Notes under the pieces: model-generated
Told to the model about the DNA's origin: nothing
The model's database searches: none
What the model saw: only the letters and a program-made list of their open reading frames with translations
Program-made: the position numbers and the translations under genes
In this document: piece by piece, positions 51,272-59,716 of the stretch
Layout: each line of letters opens with the position of its first letter
Numbering within the stretch: the first letter of the stretch is position 1
Assembly: GCF_965279675.1 (NCBI RefSeq)
Contig: NZ_CBDIIJ010000002.1
Location: 186,001-250,000 of the forward strand
DNA length: 64,000 bases
Reading direction: 5' to 3'
DNA from: Mucisphaera sp965279675
Lineage (GTDB): Bacteria > Planctomycetota > Phycisphaerae > Phycisphaerales > Phycisphaeraceae

Positions 51272-51658
51272 TTAGGACCGGGCCTTTCGCAATTCGGGGC
51301 CGAGCTGCTCGCCCGTCCGGGCCGCCACTCGGATCTTGCTGCCGTCATCCTTCGTCTCAAAACGCACGCGGGTCGGCTTACCATCCGCCACCGGCGAGAC
51401 ATTCGAGATGTGGATCGGCATCTCTTTCGACACCACCCCGCCACGCGGGTTGGCCTGCGTCGGACGCAGGTGCTTCTTCCGCACATTCACGCCCTCAACC
51501 ACCACCTGGTCGGCGTCGGGAATCACCCGCAGAACCTTCTTCGGGCGAAGATCACGGGTCTTGCTCACCACGCGCCCGCTGGCGTCGCGGTTGCGGATCC
51601 AGGCGCTGTCGCCTGCCGTCACGATCACCATGTCTCCTGAGCGGATGTGCCTGGCCAT
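51272..51658 (-). CDS. rplX: 50S ribosomal protein L24
   Basis: Protein of 128 aa, somewhat longer than the usual about 105, with an extended basic C-terminus. The KOW motif region MARHIRSGDMVIVTAGDSAW is altered from the usual GKxxGKxG-type to AGDSAWIRN. VVEGVNVRKKHLRPTQANPR and VSKEMPIHISNV are typical. It initiates 50S assembly. AAGGA precedes the ATG. Confidence 0.95.
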   Translation of the reverse strand: MARHIRSGDMVIVTAGDSAWIRNRDASGRVVSKTRDLRPKKVLRVIPDADQVVVEGVNVRKKHLRPTQANPRGGVVSKEMPIHISNVSPVADGKPTRVRFETKDDGSKIRVAARTGEQLGPELRKARS

Positions 51659-51724
51659 GGATGGTTCCTTACTTACTGTCAGCCGCCACGCTTACGACGC
51701 TGGCGGGTTGTTAACTCAAACGTC

Positions 51725-52111
51725 TCAGACAACCTCGGAGGCGAGGGAGACGATCTTCATGTACTGCTTCTCACGGAGCTCACGAGCAACGGCACCGAAA
51801 ATACGCGTGCCCCTCGGCTCACCCTTCTCGTCGATCAGCACGATCGCGTTCTTGTCGAAGCGGATGTAACTGCCGTCGCTCCTGCGAACCGGATAGTTGG
51901 TGCGGACAACGACGCCACGCACAATCGTGCCGTCCTTCATGTCGCTGCCGGGAAGGCTCTTCTTCACCGAGCAGACTACCTTGTCGCCAAGCGAAGCCGT
52001 CTTCAGGGTCTTACGACCCCGGGCCGTCGAGCCGCCGAGCACTCGGATCACATAAGCGATCTTCGCTCCGGTGTTGTCCGCCACGTCGACGCGTGATTCG
52101 GCCTGGATCAT
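51725..52111 (-). CDS. rplN: 50S ribosomal protein L14
   Basis: Protein of 128 aa from ATG 52111 (GGGAGT upstream), giving the standard start MIQAESRVDVADNTGAK. VIRVLGGSTARGRKTLKTAS, VVCSVKKSLPGSDMKDG, FDKNAIVLI and GTRIFGAVARELR are all typical. It forms an intersubunit bridge. An in-frame start seven codons earlier is less likely. Confidence 0.98.
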   Translation of the reverse strand: MIQAESRVDVADNTGAKIAYVIRVLGGSTARGRKTLKTASLGDKVVCSVKKSLPGSDMKDGTIVRGVVVRTNYPVRRSDGSYIRFDKNAIVLIDEKGEPRGTRIFGAVARELREKQYMKIVSLASEVV

Positions 52112-52159
52112 GATCAGTACTCCCGAGCCCACGCGGGCTCGCTTTCAAAAAAGTCTTGC

Positions 52160-52453
52160 TTACTCGGCGTCCGGTGCCGATTCCAGAATTCGCAGCAAAC
52201 GCCAGCTCTTGGTCTTGCTGTAAGGACGACACGGCGCAATCTCCACGCGGTCACCCGTCTTCGAGGCGTTCTCCTCATCGTGGATGTGGAAACGCAGCTG
52301 ACGGTGGATGTACTTGCCGTACTTCGGATGGCGGAACTGAAAGTCCACCTCCACGGTGCGCGTCTTGTCCCGCTTATCGCTGGTCACGACACCGATCTTG
52401 GTGCCGGTCAACTCACGTTTGGTTGTTTTACTGGCGGTGGTCAAGGCAACCAT
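52160..52453 (-). CDS. rpsQ: 30S ribosomal protein S17
   Basis: Protein of 97 aa. IGVVTSDKRDKTRTVEVDFQ, HPKYGKYIHRQLRFHIHDEE and GDRVEIAPCRPYSKTKSW-RLL are typical. The ATG lies only two bases after the rpmC stop with no room for a proper Shine-Dalgarno; a TTG three codons later has AAGGA at good spacing, so the true start could be 52444. Translation may also be coupled to rpmC. Confidence 0.96.
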   Translation of the reverse strand: MVALTTASKTTKRELTGTKIGVVTSDKRDKTRTVEVDFQFRHPKYGKYIHRQLRFHIHDEENASKTGDRVEIAPCRPYSKTKSWRLLRILESAPDAE

Positions 52454-52455
52454 CC

Positions 52456-52668
52456 TTACGCTTCAGTGGCCGAGGCGGCCTGTTGCTGGCGTGCTGTCTG
52501 TTCGGTCAAAAGCCTGGCGATGTCCTTACGGATCACACCAAACCTACGGGGATTTTCGAGCTTCTCGGTCACCGCCTGGGTGCGGAGCGTAAACAGCTCA
52601 CGCCGCAGACGCTTCACCTCGTGGGTGATCTCCTCGTTGCTCAATTCGCGGATATCGCTGGCTTTCAT
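52456..52668 (-). CDS. rpmC: 50S ribosomal protein L29
   Basis: Protein of 70 aa. MKASDIRELSNEEITHEVKR and LRRELFTLRTQAVTEKLENP-RR are the family core; the C-terminal AlaGln-rich end is not conserved. ATG 52668 has AGAAAG seven bases upstream; ATG 52674 is an alternative start two codons earlier. It lies at the exit tunnel, near the trigger factor and SRP site. Stop and the next gene are two bases apart. Confidence 0.95.
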   Translation of the reverse strand: MKASDIRELSNEEITHEVKRLRRELFTLRTQAVTEKLENPRRFGVIRKDIARLLTEQTARQQQAASATEA

Positions 52669-52696
52669 GGTCATTCTTTCTGCTTCAACCCGATCA

Positions 52697-53116
52697 TCAG
52701 ACCGAGGGGCGGCGCTCCACAAAGCGGCAGCGGAACGGCATCTTGTGGGCCACGCGGGTAAACGCCGAGCGGGCCAGGTCCTTGGGCACACCGGTGATCT
52801 CGTAGAGGATCGTGCCAGGCTTCACGCAGGCCGCCCAATACTCGGGCTCGGCCTTGCCCTTACCCATTCGTGTTTCCAGAGGCTTCTTGCTGATCGGCTT
52901 GTCCGGGAAGACCCGCACGAACAGCTTGCCTTCACGGCTCACGTACTGACGAGCCGCGATGCGGCCGGCCTCGATCTGCCGGGCCGTCAGCCAGCCGCCT
53001 TCGGTCACCTGCAGGCCGTAGTCGCCGAAGGCCACGTGGTTGCCACGGGAGGCATTGCCACGCAGCTTGCCGCGCTGCTGCTTGCGAAACTTCACTCTTT
53101 TGGGCATCAAGGGCAT
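52697..53116 (-). CDS. rplP: 50S ribosomal protein L16
   Basis: Protein of 139 aa that helps position A-site tRNA. MPKRVKFRKQQRGKLRGNAS, the conserved ETRMGKGKAEPEYWAACVKP and ALRLAAHKMPF-like ending (AFTRVAHKMPFRCRFV) are present. It starts at ATG 53116 with AGGGAC upstream; ATG 53107 is possible. Confidence 0.97.
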   Translation of the reverse strand: MPLMPKRVKFRKQQRGKLRGNASRGNHVAFGDYGLQVTEGGWLTARQIEAGRIAARQYVSREGKLFVRVFPDKPISKKPLETRMGKGKAEPEYWAACVKPGTILYEITGVPKDLARSAFTRVAHKMPFRCRFVERRPSV

Positions 53117-53142
53117 AGCGTGTCCCTAATTCCTGTTCTGGC

Positions 53143-53847
53143 TTAGTGCCGGCCTCGGGCACGAGGACGAGCCCCGGCCGCCTTCGACTCGATCTGGTCT
53201 TCCGACACTTCGCTGTACTGTCCGTTGTAGATCCACACCTTGACGCCAAGAATGCCGTACGTCGTCCGGCTCTCGGCAAAGCCGTAGTCGATGTTCGACT
53301 GCAGCGTCGACAGCGGGATCGCTCCCAACCGGATCTCTTCGGTCCGGCTCATCTCGTGGCCACCCAGGCGACCGCCGAGCTTGATCTTCACGCCCTTGGC
53401 ACCCGCCGCGATCGCCGCCTCACCCTTCATCTTGATCAGACGACGGAAGCCGGCACGCTTGGCCAGCTGCTCGGCGATGCTCAGCGAAACCAGTTGAGCG
53501 TCCTTGTCCGGGTTGTTGACCTCGATGCAGTTGATCGAAACATTACGTCCGGTCAGAGCCTGAAGCTCGCCGGTGAGACGCTCGATCTCGCTGCCCTTCG
53601 GGCCGATGACCAGACCCGGCCGAGCCGTCTTAATGACGATCTTCAGCTCTTCACGGGTGCGCTCGATGTGAATGTCGCTGACCGCCGCAAAAGGCGGGGT
53701 CTGGTTCAGGGCTTTGTCGCAGAACTGACGGATCTTCTGATCCTCGACCAGCAACTCGCCATACAACGCCTTAGGGGCGTACCAGCGGCTGCGGTGAGGC
53801 TCGGTGATCCCGACACGAAACCCAAATGGATGAACTTTCTGTCCCAT
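53143..53847 (-). CDS. rpsC: 30S ribosomal protein S3
   Basis: Protein of 234 aa from ATG 53847, giving the family start MGQKVHPFGFRVGI; an ATG two codons earlier and a longer open frame under rplV exist. The KH domain has RTARPGLVIGPKGSEIERLT. The C-terminal half has GVKIKLGGRLGGHEMSRTEE and TYGILGVKVWIYNG. It forms the mRNA entry site of the 30S subunit. The end is short and Arg-rich. Confidence 0.97.
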   Translation of the reverse strand: MGQKVHPFGFRVGITEPHRSRWYAPKALYGELLVEDQKIRQFCDKALNQTPPFAAVSDIHIERTREELKIVIKTARPGLVIGPKGSEIERLTGELQALTGRNVSINCIEVNNPDKDAQLVSLSIAEQLAKRAGFRRLIKMKGEAAIAAGAKGVKIKLGGRLGGHEMSRTEEIRLGAIPLSTLQSNIDYGFAESRTTYGILGVKVWIYNGQYSEVSEDQIESKAAGARPRARGRH

Positions 53848-53878
53848 AGTCATGCTGCCCTGCTTCGGCGGGCGCTCC

Positions 53879-54217
53879 TTAGGCTTCGGCCTTCTCGTCA
53901 ACAGTCACGGTGATGTGGCTCGTACGCTTCATGATCGGGTGAGCCCGGCCACGGTCCTTCGGTCGGAACCGCTTGATCGTCGGACCACCATCCACCTTGG
54001 CCACCTTGACAAACAAGCGGCGGGTATCAGCCTCGGCCGCATCGGCATTCGCAATCGCCGCGTTCAGGGCCGACTTGACCATCACCGAACCCCGCTTAGG
54101 CGACATGGAAAGAATGGTCAGGGCCTCGTCGACCGGGCGACCCTTGATCAGATCAGTGACCAGCTTCGCCTTCTTGGGGCTGATCCGAGCACCGCGATGT
54201 ACGTTCGTGTAGGGCAT
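53879..54217 (-). CDS. rplV: 50S ribosomal protein L22
   Basis: Protein of 112 aa lining the exit tunnel. ARISPKKAKLVTDLIKGRPV, ALNAAIANADAAEAD and the C-terminal KRFRPKDRGRAHPIMKRTSH-ITVTV are typical; the beta-hairpin that reaches into the tunnel, where macrolide-resistance changes occur, looks wild-type in length. GCAAGG precedes the ATG. Confidence 0.97.
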   Translation of the reverse strand: MPYTNVHRGARISPKKAKLVTDLIKGRPVDEALTILSMSPKRGSVMVKSALNAAIANADAAEADTRRLFVKVAKVDGGPTIKRFRPKDRGRAHPIMKRTSHITVTVDEKAEA

Positions 54218-54253
54218 CTGTCTTCGCCTTGCTTGCCTTGCTCGTTTCCTGGA

Positions 54254-54544
54254 TTACACACGACCCGCAGCGCGCTGCGCCTTGGTGCCCGCCACGTGTG
54301 CCCGGAACGTCCGGGTCGGGCTGAACTCGCCGAGCTTGTGCCCGACCATGTCCTCGGTCACGAAGACGCTGTTGAAGACCTTGCCGTTGTGCACCTGGAA
54401 GGTGTGGCCCACAAACTCGGGAACGATCGTGCAGGCACGCGCCCAGGTCTTGATCGGCTCGTGCTTGCCCATCTGGTTCTGCTGCTCGACCTTCCGGTAG
54501 AGCTTGAAGTCCACGTGAGGACCTTTTTTCAGTGATCGTGCCAT
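54254..54544 (-). CDS. rpsS: 30S ribosomal protein S19
   Basis: Protein of 96 aa of the 30S head. MARSLKKGPHVDFKLYRKVE, RACTIVPEFVGHTFQVHNGK and VTEDMVGHKLGEFSPTRTFR are typical. GGAG precedes the ATG. It lies between rplB and rplV as in most bacteria. Confidence 0.98.
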   Translation of the reverse strand: MARSLKKGPHVDFKLYRKVEQQNQMGKHEPIKTWARACTIVPEFVGHTFQVHNGKVFNSVFVTEDMVGHKLGEFSPTRTFRAHVAGTKAQRAAGRV

Positions 54545-54572
54545 CGTTGAGGCTCCGTATCGCTATCGCTTC

Positions 54573-55433
54573 TCAGCGAAGCTTCAGCTGTCCGTAACGC
54601 TTCGACACCCGGCGGCGAAGAATGCGCTTGTTCGAGTTCTTGCCACGCTGACGGGTCCCGCCACCCTTCGCCAGCACACCTGTCTTTGACGCCGGAGGAC
54701 GGTTGCCCTTCGACTTGCCGTCACCACCACCCATCGGGTGATCGTGGTGGTTCCGAGCCACACCACGCGTCTTGGGACGCTTGCCCATGTGACGGGCACG
54801 ACCGGCCTTGCCCAGCACCACACGGTTGTGGTCGGTATTGCCGACCTGGCCGATGGTGGCACGAGCCTCAACCGGAACCTGCCGGACTTCGCCCGAAGGC
54901 AGCACCAGCGTCGCCCAACTCCCCTCACGGTTTGAAAGCCGAGCGTAAGACCCCGCCGAACGGCAGATCTGAGCACCCTTGCCCCGGACAATTTCAACAT
55001 TGTGGATCAGCAGACCCGTTGGAATCTTGCTGATGGGCATGTTGTTGCCAACCTTCGGCTCCACACCCTCTTCGGAGGAAATGATCTTGTCGCCATCCTT
55101 CAGCCCGATCGGAGCCAGAATGTAACGCTTCTCCCCATCCGCATACTCGAGCAGGGCGATGTTCGACGAGCGGTTCGGGTCATACTCGATCCCGATGACG
55201 GTCGCCTCAATGCCATCCATGCCGCTGCGCTTGAAGTCGATCCGGCGGTAACGCTGCTTGTGACCGCCGCCACGACACTGGGTCGTGATCTTGCCGTGAT
55301 GGTTACGGCCGCCCTTCTTGGGCTTCGGCGAAAGCAGACTCTTCTCGGGGGTCTTCTTGGTGACTTCCGAGAGCAGGTTGACCGACGCGTTGCGTCGGCC
55401 GTTGGTCGTCGGTTTGTAAATGCGAATGGCCAT
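54573..55433 (-). CDS. rplB: 50S ribosomal protein L2
   Basis: Protein of 286 aa needed for subunit association and peptidyl transferase assembly. The N-terminal region has RIYKPTTNGRRNASV and the strongly conserved C-terminal segment HPMGGGDGKSKGNRPPASKT follows GVARNHHDHP. GRNHHGKITTQCRGGGHKQR is standard. Length is slightly above the usual 275. Confidence 0.98.
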   Translation of the reverse strand: MAIRIYKPTTNGRRNASVNLLSEVTKKTPEKSLLSPKPKKGGRNHHGKITTQCRGGGHKQRYRRIDFKRSGMDGIEATVIGIEYDPNRSSNIALLEYADGEKRYILAPIGLKDGDKIISSEEGVEPKVGNNMPISKIPTGLLIHNVEIVRGKGAQICRSAGSYARLSNREGSWATLVLPSGEVRQVPVEARATIGQVGNTDHNRVVLGKAGRARHMGKRPKTRGVARNHHDHPMGGGDGKSKGNRPPASKTGVLAKGGGTRQRGKNSNKRILRRRVSKRYGQLKLR

Positions 55434-55487
55434 GGTCGTGTCTCAGCAAAGCTGACTGGCTCAGATCCCCATTCAGGGATCGTGAAC

Positions 55488-55769
55488 TCAGAACAACTCG
55501 ATACGCTGCCCTTCCTCGAGTTGAACGGTTGCACGCTTCCAGTCCGGACGCCGGGCGGAACCAAAACGCGTCCGCCGGATCTCGCCCTTGCGGATCTGGG
55601 TCGCCACCCGGACCACCTTGACGTCGTAAAGCTCTTCGATCGCCTTCTTGATCTCAGGCTTGCGAGCCTCGCGAGCCACCTCAAAGCTGTACCGGTTCCG
55701 CTCGTTGCTTTCCCAGCTCGACTTCTCAGTGATCAGCGGCTTCTTGATGATGTGGATCGCATCACGCAT
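55488..55769 (-). CDS. rplW: 50S ribosomal protein L23
   Basis: Protein of 93 aa at the exit tunnel. It begins MRDAIHIIKKPLITEKSSWE and contains YSFEVAREARKPEIKKAIEE-LYDVKVV. The 5' end overlaps the rplD stop by 8 bases, and GGAGG lies inside the end of rplD, so translation is coupled. Confidence 0.97.
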   Translation of the reverse strand: MRDAIHIIKKPLITEKSSWESNERNRYSFEVAREARKPEIKKAIEELYDVKVVRVATQIRKGEIRRTRFGSARRPDWKRATVQLEEGQRIELF

Positions 55770-56427
55770 CGTTCTGACCCTCCGCTTTCTGTCCCGCCAG
55801 CTGCGTCTTGACCCGCTCGAGATAAGCCTCGAACGCAGCCTTCTCGGCCACCAGGTAACGATTCGTCAGCAGATCAAACACATTCAGCCGATCGATGTGC
55901 GTCAGCTGGACATCGTTGAGGTTCTTTGCCGAACGGGCGGCGTTGCCCACGGTCGATTCCATCGCAACCAGACAGGAACGATCAATCTTGAGGGCTTCGA
56001 GCATCCCGGCGAACGCCTTGGTGCTGGGCTTCTCGAAATCGATCTTGTCGACGAGCTTGATCTCCCCATCCACCGCCTTGGCAAGAATCGCATTCCGATT
56101 GGCCAGGCGACGCATCTTCACCGGCATCCCCTGACGCCAGCTCTTGGGACGCTTAGCCTTGGCATGACCACCGCCGCGAAGGATGTTGGCCCGAATCGAG
56201 CCACGCCGCGCGTTGCCCGTGCCCTTCTGCTTGTAAAGCTTGCGGGTCGAACCCTCGACCTCACCGCGGGCCTTGGTCTTGGACGTCCCCTGGCGCTTGT
56301 TCGCATGAATCCGGACATAGGCCTGCTTGAGCAGGGCCGGGCGAACCTCACCCCCAAGCAACGCCTCGTCCACCTGCACGGTGCCGAGCGAGTCGCCGGT
56401 CTGGGAATGGACTGGAAGTTCAATCAT
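55762..56427 (-). CDS. rplD: 50S ribosomal protein L4
   Basis: Protein of 221 aa from ATG 56427 (AGGTG upstream; a GTG three codons earlier is in frame). KQRQ-like loop GTSKTKARGEVEGSTRKLYK-QKGTGNARRGSIRANILRGG and the C-terminal SAKNLNDVQLTHIDRLNVFD-LLTNRYLV are typical. In E. coli L4 represses the S10 operon; the rpsJ leader here is too short to hold that structure. Confidence 0.97.
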   Translation of the reverse strand: MIELPVHSQTGDSLGTVQVDEALLGGEVRPALLKQAYVRIHANKRQGTSKTKARGEVEGSTRKLYKQKGTGNARRGSIRANILRGGGHAKAKRPKSWRQGMPVKMRRLANRNAILAKAVDGEIKLVDKIDFEKPSTKAFAGMLEALKIDRSCLVAMESTVGNAARSAKNLNDVQLTHIDRLNVFDLLTNRYLVAEKAAFEAYLERVKTQLAGQKAEGQNDA

Positions 56428-56564
56428 GGCTTTCACCTATGACCCGCATCACGGTCGCGGGTCGTACCTGTTCCGCCGGCTGACCCTCAGGTCACCATCC
56501 GGCACGGCTCAATCACTCGGCATGTCGCCAGGACGCAGTATCCATAAAGGACTGACGCCCCCTG

Positions 56565-57227
56565 CTAGCTTGCCTTCTGCTTGTACAGCCGCTTGGCCTC
56601 ACGAACCATCACCAGACCCGACTTGGGTCCGGGCACAGGCCCTTTGACCAGCAGCAGACGCCGCTCCTTATCAATGCCAACAACAGCCAGACTCCTGACC
56701 GTCACACGTTCGTTGCCCAGTCGCCCCGCCATCCGGATGCCCTTCTTGGGCTTACCGGTACCGAGGTTACTCGATCGGCCGCCCACCGAACCTGGCGACC
56801 GGTGCTTACGCTCGACGCCGTGGCTGGCTTCCTGACCACGGAAGTTGTGACGCTTCATCACACCCGCCGTGCCCTTGCCTTTGCTGGTGCCGGTCACATC
56901 GACGTACTTAACCGACTCAAACGCCTCGACGCTGATTTCCTGTCCCAGTTCGTAGCCGTCAACGGCCTCATCGAACCGGATCTCCCGACGCGTCCGCTTG
57001 GGGCTCAGCCCCGCCTTCGCATCGTGACCGATCTCAGGCATCGTCGAACGCCGAGGACGAAGGTCCTCATAGGCGATCTGTACGGCGTGGTAGCCATCAC
57101 CCTCTTCAGTCTTGATCTGACTGACAAAGCAGGGACCAGCCTCTATGACCGTCACGGGAATGTTGTTCCCGTCGCCATCAAAATACCGGGTCATGCCGAC
57201 TTTTTTGCCAAGGATCGCGGTAGGCAT
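56565..57227 (-). CDS. rplC: 50S ribosomal protein L3
   Basis: Protein of 220 aa from ATG 57227 (the frame opens at a TTG three codons earlier). LGKKVGMTRYFDGDGNNIPV, the KGKGTAGVMKRHNFRGQEAS loop and HRSPGSVGGRSSNLGTGKPK-KGIRMAGRLG near the peptidyl-transferase centre are standard, including the usual Gln (RGQEAS) methylation site. It lies 114 bases after rpsJ. Confidence 0.97.
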   Translation of the reverse strand: MPTAILGKKVGMTRYFDGDGNNIPVTVIEAGPCFVSQIKTEEGDGYHAVQIAYEDLRPRRSTMPEIGHDAKAGLSPKRTRREIRFDEAVDGYELGQEISVEAFESVKYVDVTGTSKGKGTAGVMKRHNFRGQEASHGVERKHRSPGSVGGRSSNLGTGKPKKGIRMAGRLGNERVTVRSLAVVGIDKERRLLLVKGPVPGPKSGLVMVREAKRLYKQKAS

Positions 57228-57341
57228 CTGCCTCAAACCTCTCAGGGGGCTCGCCGAGCGGGTCGTGGCCGAAGCCAGAGGACCATGCCCTGTTTGATGA
57301 ACGCCGGCCCTAGCCAGCGGGAAAGTACCAGTCAGATCGGC

Positions 57342-57650
57342 CTAGGCCTTGATCTTCACGAACACACCAGCCGGAACCACCAAACGGTTCAGAGCCTCCA
57401 CCGTACGTGCATTCGGCTCGCTGATGTCAATGATCCGCTTATGCGTCCGAATCTCGAACTGCTCGCGGCTCTTCTTATCGATGTGCGGACCACGCAGAAC
57501 GGTGTAACGCTCGATGCGGGTCGGCAGGGGAACCGGGCCGGCGACGCGTGCGTTCGTCCGCTTGGCATGATCCACGATCTCACGCGCCGAAGCATCGAGA
57601 GCCTGGTGGTCATACGCTTCCATGCGGATTCGGATCTTGCCAGCGGTCAT
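57342..57650 (-). CDS. rpsJ: 30S ribosomal protein S10
   Basis: Protein of 102 aa, first gene of the S10-spc-alpha supercluster; it also works with NusB in antitermination. KIRIRMEAYDHQALDASARE, GPVPLPTRIERYTVLRGPHI and KSREQFEIRTHKRIIDI are standard. GGAG precedes the ATG. tuf, often upstream, is absent. A strong promoter lies 49 bases upstream. Confidence 0.98.
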   Translation of the reverse strand: MTAGKIRIRMEAYDHQALDASAREIVDHAKRTNARVAGPVPLPTRIERYTVLRGPHIDKKSREQFEIRTHKRIIDISEPNARTVEALNRLVVPAGVFVKIKA

Positions 57651-57698
57651 ACGTCACTCCGGTCTCGGGAACTGCCTCCCAAATGAGGCGAGCCGCAC

Positions 57699-57726
57699 AG
57701 TGTAACCCGACCAAAACCCCTGTCAA
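57699..57726 (-). promoter_or_regulatory. putative main promoter of the S10-spc-alpha cluster
   Basis: On the minus strand a perfect TTGACA box and TACACT are separated by 16 bases. The -10 lies 48 bases before the rpsJ start, which leaves only a short leader of about 40 bases. The next gene upstream (bifunctional-nuclease type) is also on the minus strand, so the cluster may receive some read-through. Confidence 0.6.
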
Positions 57727-57825
57727 CCAGATACGCTCCACCCACACCCGGACCCAATCGCCCTCATGTACCCACCGGCTAGCTCGATCTAGGCAGTACT
57801 AAACCTGGTTCCCCCCAACAACGGC

Positions 57826-58227
57826 TCAGGCCGGCCGCGTGGCCTCGTCCAGCACGTGTTCTTCGACGTAAATCGGCACATCGCCAGCCACCCCGATCGC
57901 CAACGCGTCACTCGGTCGCGAGTCCACCTCCACCAGCTCATCACCCTTGCGAAGCTGCAGTCGAGCGAAATAAGTCCCTTCTTTTAAATCATTAAGAATC
58001 ACAGCCTCCACCGTGTACCCCACCGAATCGATGACAGAAGCCAGCAACTCGTGGGTCTGAGGCCGAGGCGGAACCACATCCATCAACCGCCGCTCAATCG
58101 CCCGGGCCTCGGCCAGACCGATCAGAATCGCGAAAACCCGCTCCCCCTCCACCTCACGGAGTTCGACGATGTGCGTGTCCGCCGTCTCCCGAATCAGAAT
58201 CTTCGACAATTCCATACGAACAGCCAT
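57826..58227 (-). CDS. bifunctional nuclease domain (BFN/DUF151) protein
   Basis: Protein of 133 aa of the DUF151 family. The family pattern VFAILIGLAEARAIERRL, HELLASVIDSVGYTVEAVIL-NDL, TYFARLQLR and the final VDSRPSDALAIGVAGDVPIY is complete. Plant members have been reported with DNase/RNase activity; bacterial members are mostly uncharacterised. Length is slightly short of the usual 150-160. GGAGG precedes the ATG, and gene order (rsmB, this gene, rpsJ cluster) gives no clue to function. Confidence 0.88.
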   Translation of the reverse strand: MAVRMELSKILIRETADTHIVELREVEGERVFAILIGLAEARAIERRLMDVVPPRPQTHELLASVIDSVGYTVEAVILNDLKEGTYFARLQLRKGDELVEVDSRPSDALAIGVAGDVPIYVEEHVLDEATRPA

Positions 58228-58342
58228 GATGCCTGTCAGCCTCCAATTGCTTCAAGACCCAACGGCCGTTGAATCCACCGTTTATCCCCCCCACCCTCAG
58301 CTCAGTATAGCCGCGCTGGCCGTCCAGCCAGCTAAGGAAAGG

Positions 58343-59716
58343 TCAGGATACCCGCTCGATTCGCGCTATGAAGCCTCCATCGTGGTACGACACGCCACGG
58401 CCGCCGGGAAGGGTCAGCCTCTGGTCGAGCAGCCGAGCCGGTTTTTTCCGGATCAGTCGCTGGACCTGCTGCTCATTCTCTTCCGGCTCAAGACTGCAGG
58501 TGCTGTAAAGCACACACCCACCCGGCGTCACAAGCTCAAAAGCACGACCAAGAATCCGCTTCTGCAGCCCCCTCACATCATCGAGCGATCGGTGACCGAA
58601 CCGATACCTCGCCTCGAGTCGCCGCGCGAGTACACCCGCATTCGTACACGGCACATCCGCCAGAACCAGATCGAAAGACCCTGCGTCTAGTTCTTCGTCC
58701 CGAACGACCTTCAGCCTGGGCTCAACGCCCGCCAACTCCTGCAAAGACGCCGCCCGCTCGGCATGAGGCTCGTAGGCAAAGAGTTCCGCCTCAGGGTGCA
58801 ATGCCAATGCCTGCACGCTCTTGGTGCCACGCCCCGCACAGAGATCAAGAATCCGCCCCGGCCTCAAATCCGCCGTCGAGGCAACCGCCTCCGCCGCTGT
58901 TGGATCCTGAACACGCGGCCCCATACCTCTAGCCAGCAAGCCGGCCAGCTCCGACATCGCTCCGCGATACACCCAGAAACCCTCGCGATCATGCGGAACG
59001 ACCTCTGCCACCGAAGCCGCCTCAGACCCGAGCCCCGACACGATCAGGGCCGGCTGCTCCAGACTCTGCGCCATCAGCGACCAGGCATCCTCCTTGAACC
59101 GCCCGAACCAGCGCTTGACCAACGCACGGCTCAGACTGAAAGCCGCCGAACCATAGCCCACCCGATCGACTGCCGGATCAGGCAGAACCGGCCCCGGAAA
59201 CACCAGCGACCGTCCACCAGCCAATGGGACGATCGCCGGCCCTACCTCCTGGGTCTCAACAAGCCGCGCATCCTCTCGCCACCCCGCGAGCTTGCGTAAC
59301 GACGCATTGGCAAGCCCACCGGCACCCGGACGCACCAACTTCTTCGCCAGATCGACATACGCCGTGACCACCGCCGGTCCAGGCGTCCCGTCCTGAAAAA
59401 CCAGCTCAAACGCGCCCGCCAACAACAAGCCGTGCATCACTGGCTCCAGCCGACGCACAGGCTTGCCATAAGCCCGCTCAACCAGCGACTCAAGCGTCAA
59501 CCATCGCCGAAGCACACCCTGTCGCAGCGCATACGCCGTCGCATCCCCTCCGACACCCCCATCCGTCACATCTCCAGCCGCACCCGGGTCCAGATCCGGA
59601 AACCGCTCGCATAACCCCGCCAGAGCCTGGATCACACCCGCCCGCGAACGATCCCTCTGGTCCCGACGAGCCGCCTTCTCCGCGCTATCAGGCACCCTGC
59701 GACTCACTCGTGCCAT
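58343..59716 (-). CDS. rsmB: RsmB-type 16S rRNA (cytosine-5) methyltransferase
   Basis: Protein of 457 aa. An N-terminal NusB-like RNA-binding domain (about 20-150) has GLLLAGAFELVF. A Rossmann methyltransferase follows with RILDLCAGRGTKSVQALAL (SAM motif). The two catalytic cysteines are in DVPCTNAGVLARR (motif IV; Thr replaces the usual Ser after Cys) and YSTCSLEPEENEQ (motif VI). It methylates C967 of 16S rRNA in E. coli. Its start lies 29 bases inside the end of the PAS-GAF-receiver gene, so the two are co-transcribed and translationally coupled. Confidence 0.9.
   Translation of the reverse strand: MARVSRRVPDSAEKAARRDQRDRSRAGVIQALAGLCERFPDLDPGAAGDVTDGGVGGDATAYALRQGVLRRWLTLESLVERAYGKPVRRLEPVMHGLLLAGAFELVFQDGTPGPAVVTAYVDLAKKLVRPGAGGLANASLRKLAGWREDARLVETQEVGPAIVPLAGGRSLVFPGPVLPDPAVDRVGYGSAAFSLSRALVKRWFGRFKEDAWSLMAQSLEQPALIVSGLGSEAASVAEVVPHDREGFWVYRGAMSELAGLLARGMGPRVQDPTAAEAVASTADLRPGRILDLCAGRGTKSVQALALHPEAELFAYEPHAERAASLQELAGVEPRLKVVRDEELDAGSFDLVLADVPCTNAGVLARRLEARYRFGHRSLDDVRGLQKRILGRAFELVTPGGCVLYSTCSLEPEENEQQVQRLIRKKPARLLDQRLTLPGGRGVSYHDGGFIARIERVS

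Noticed and set aside
50594..51640. A 348-codon plus-strand frame opposite rplE and rplX
   Set aside because: Antisense to two certain ribosomal genes; no Shine-Dalgarno and no recognisable motif.
57651..57825. An L4-responsive leader before rpsJ
   Set aside because: With the promoter at 57699-57726 the leader is only about 40 bases, too short for the E. coli-type structure.
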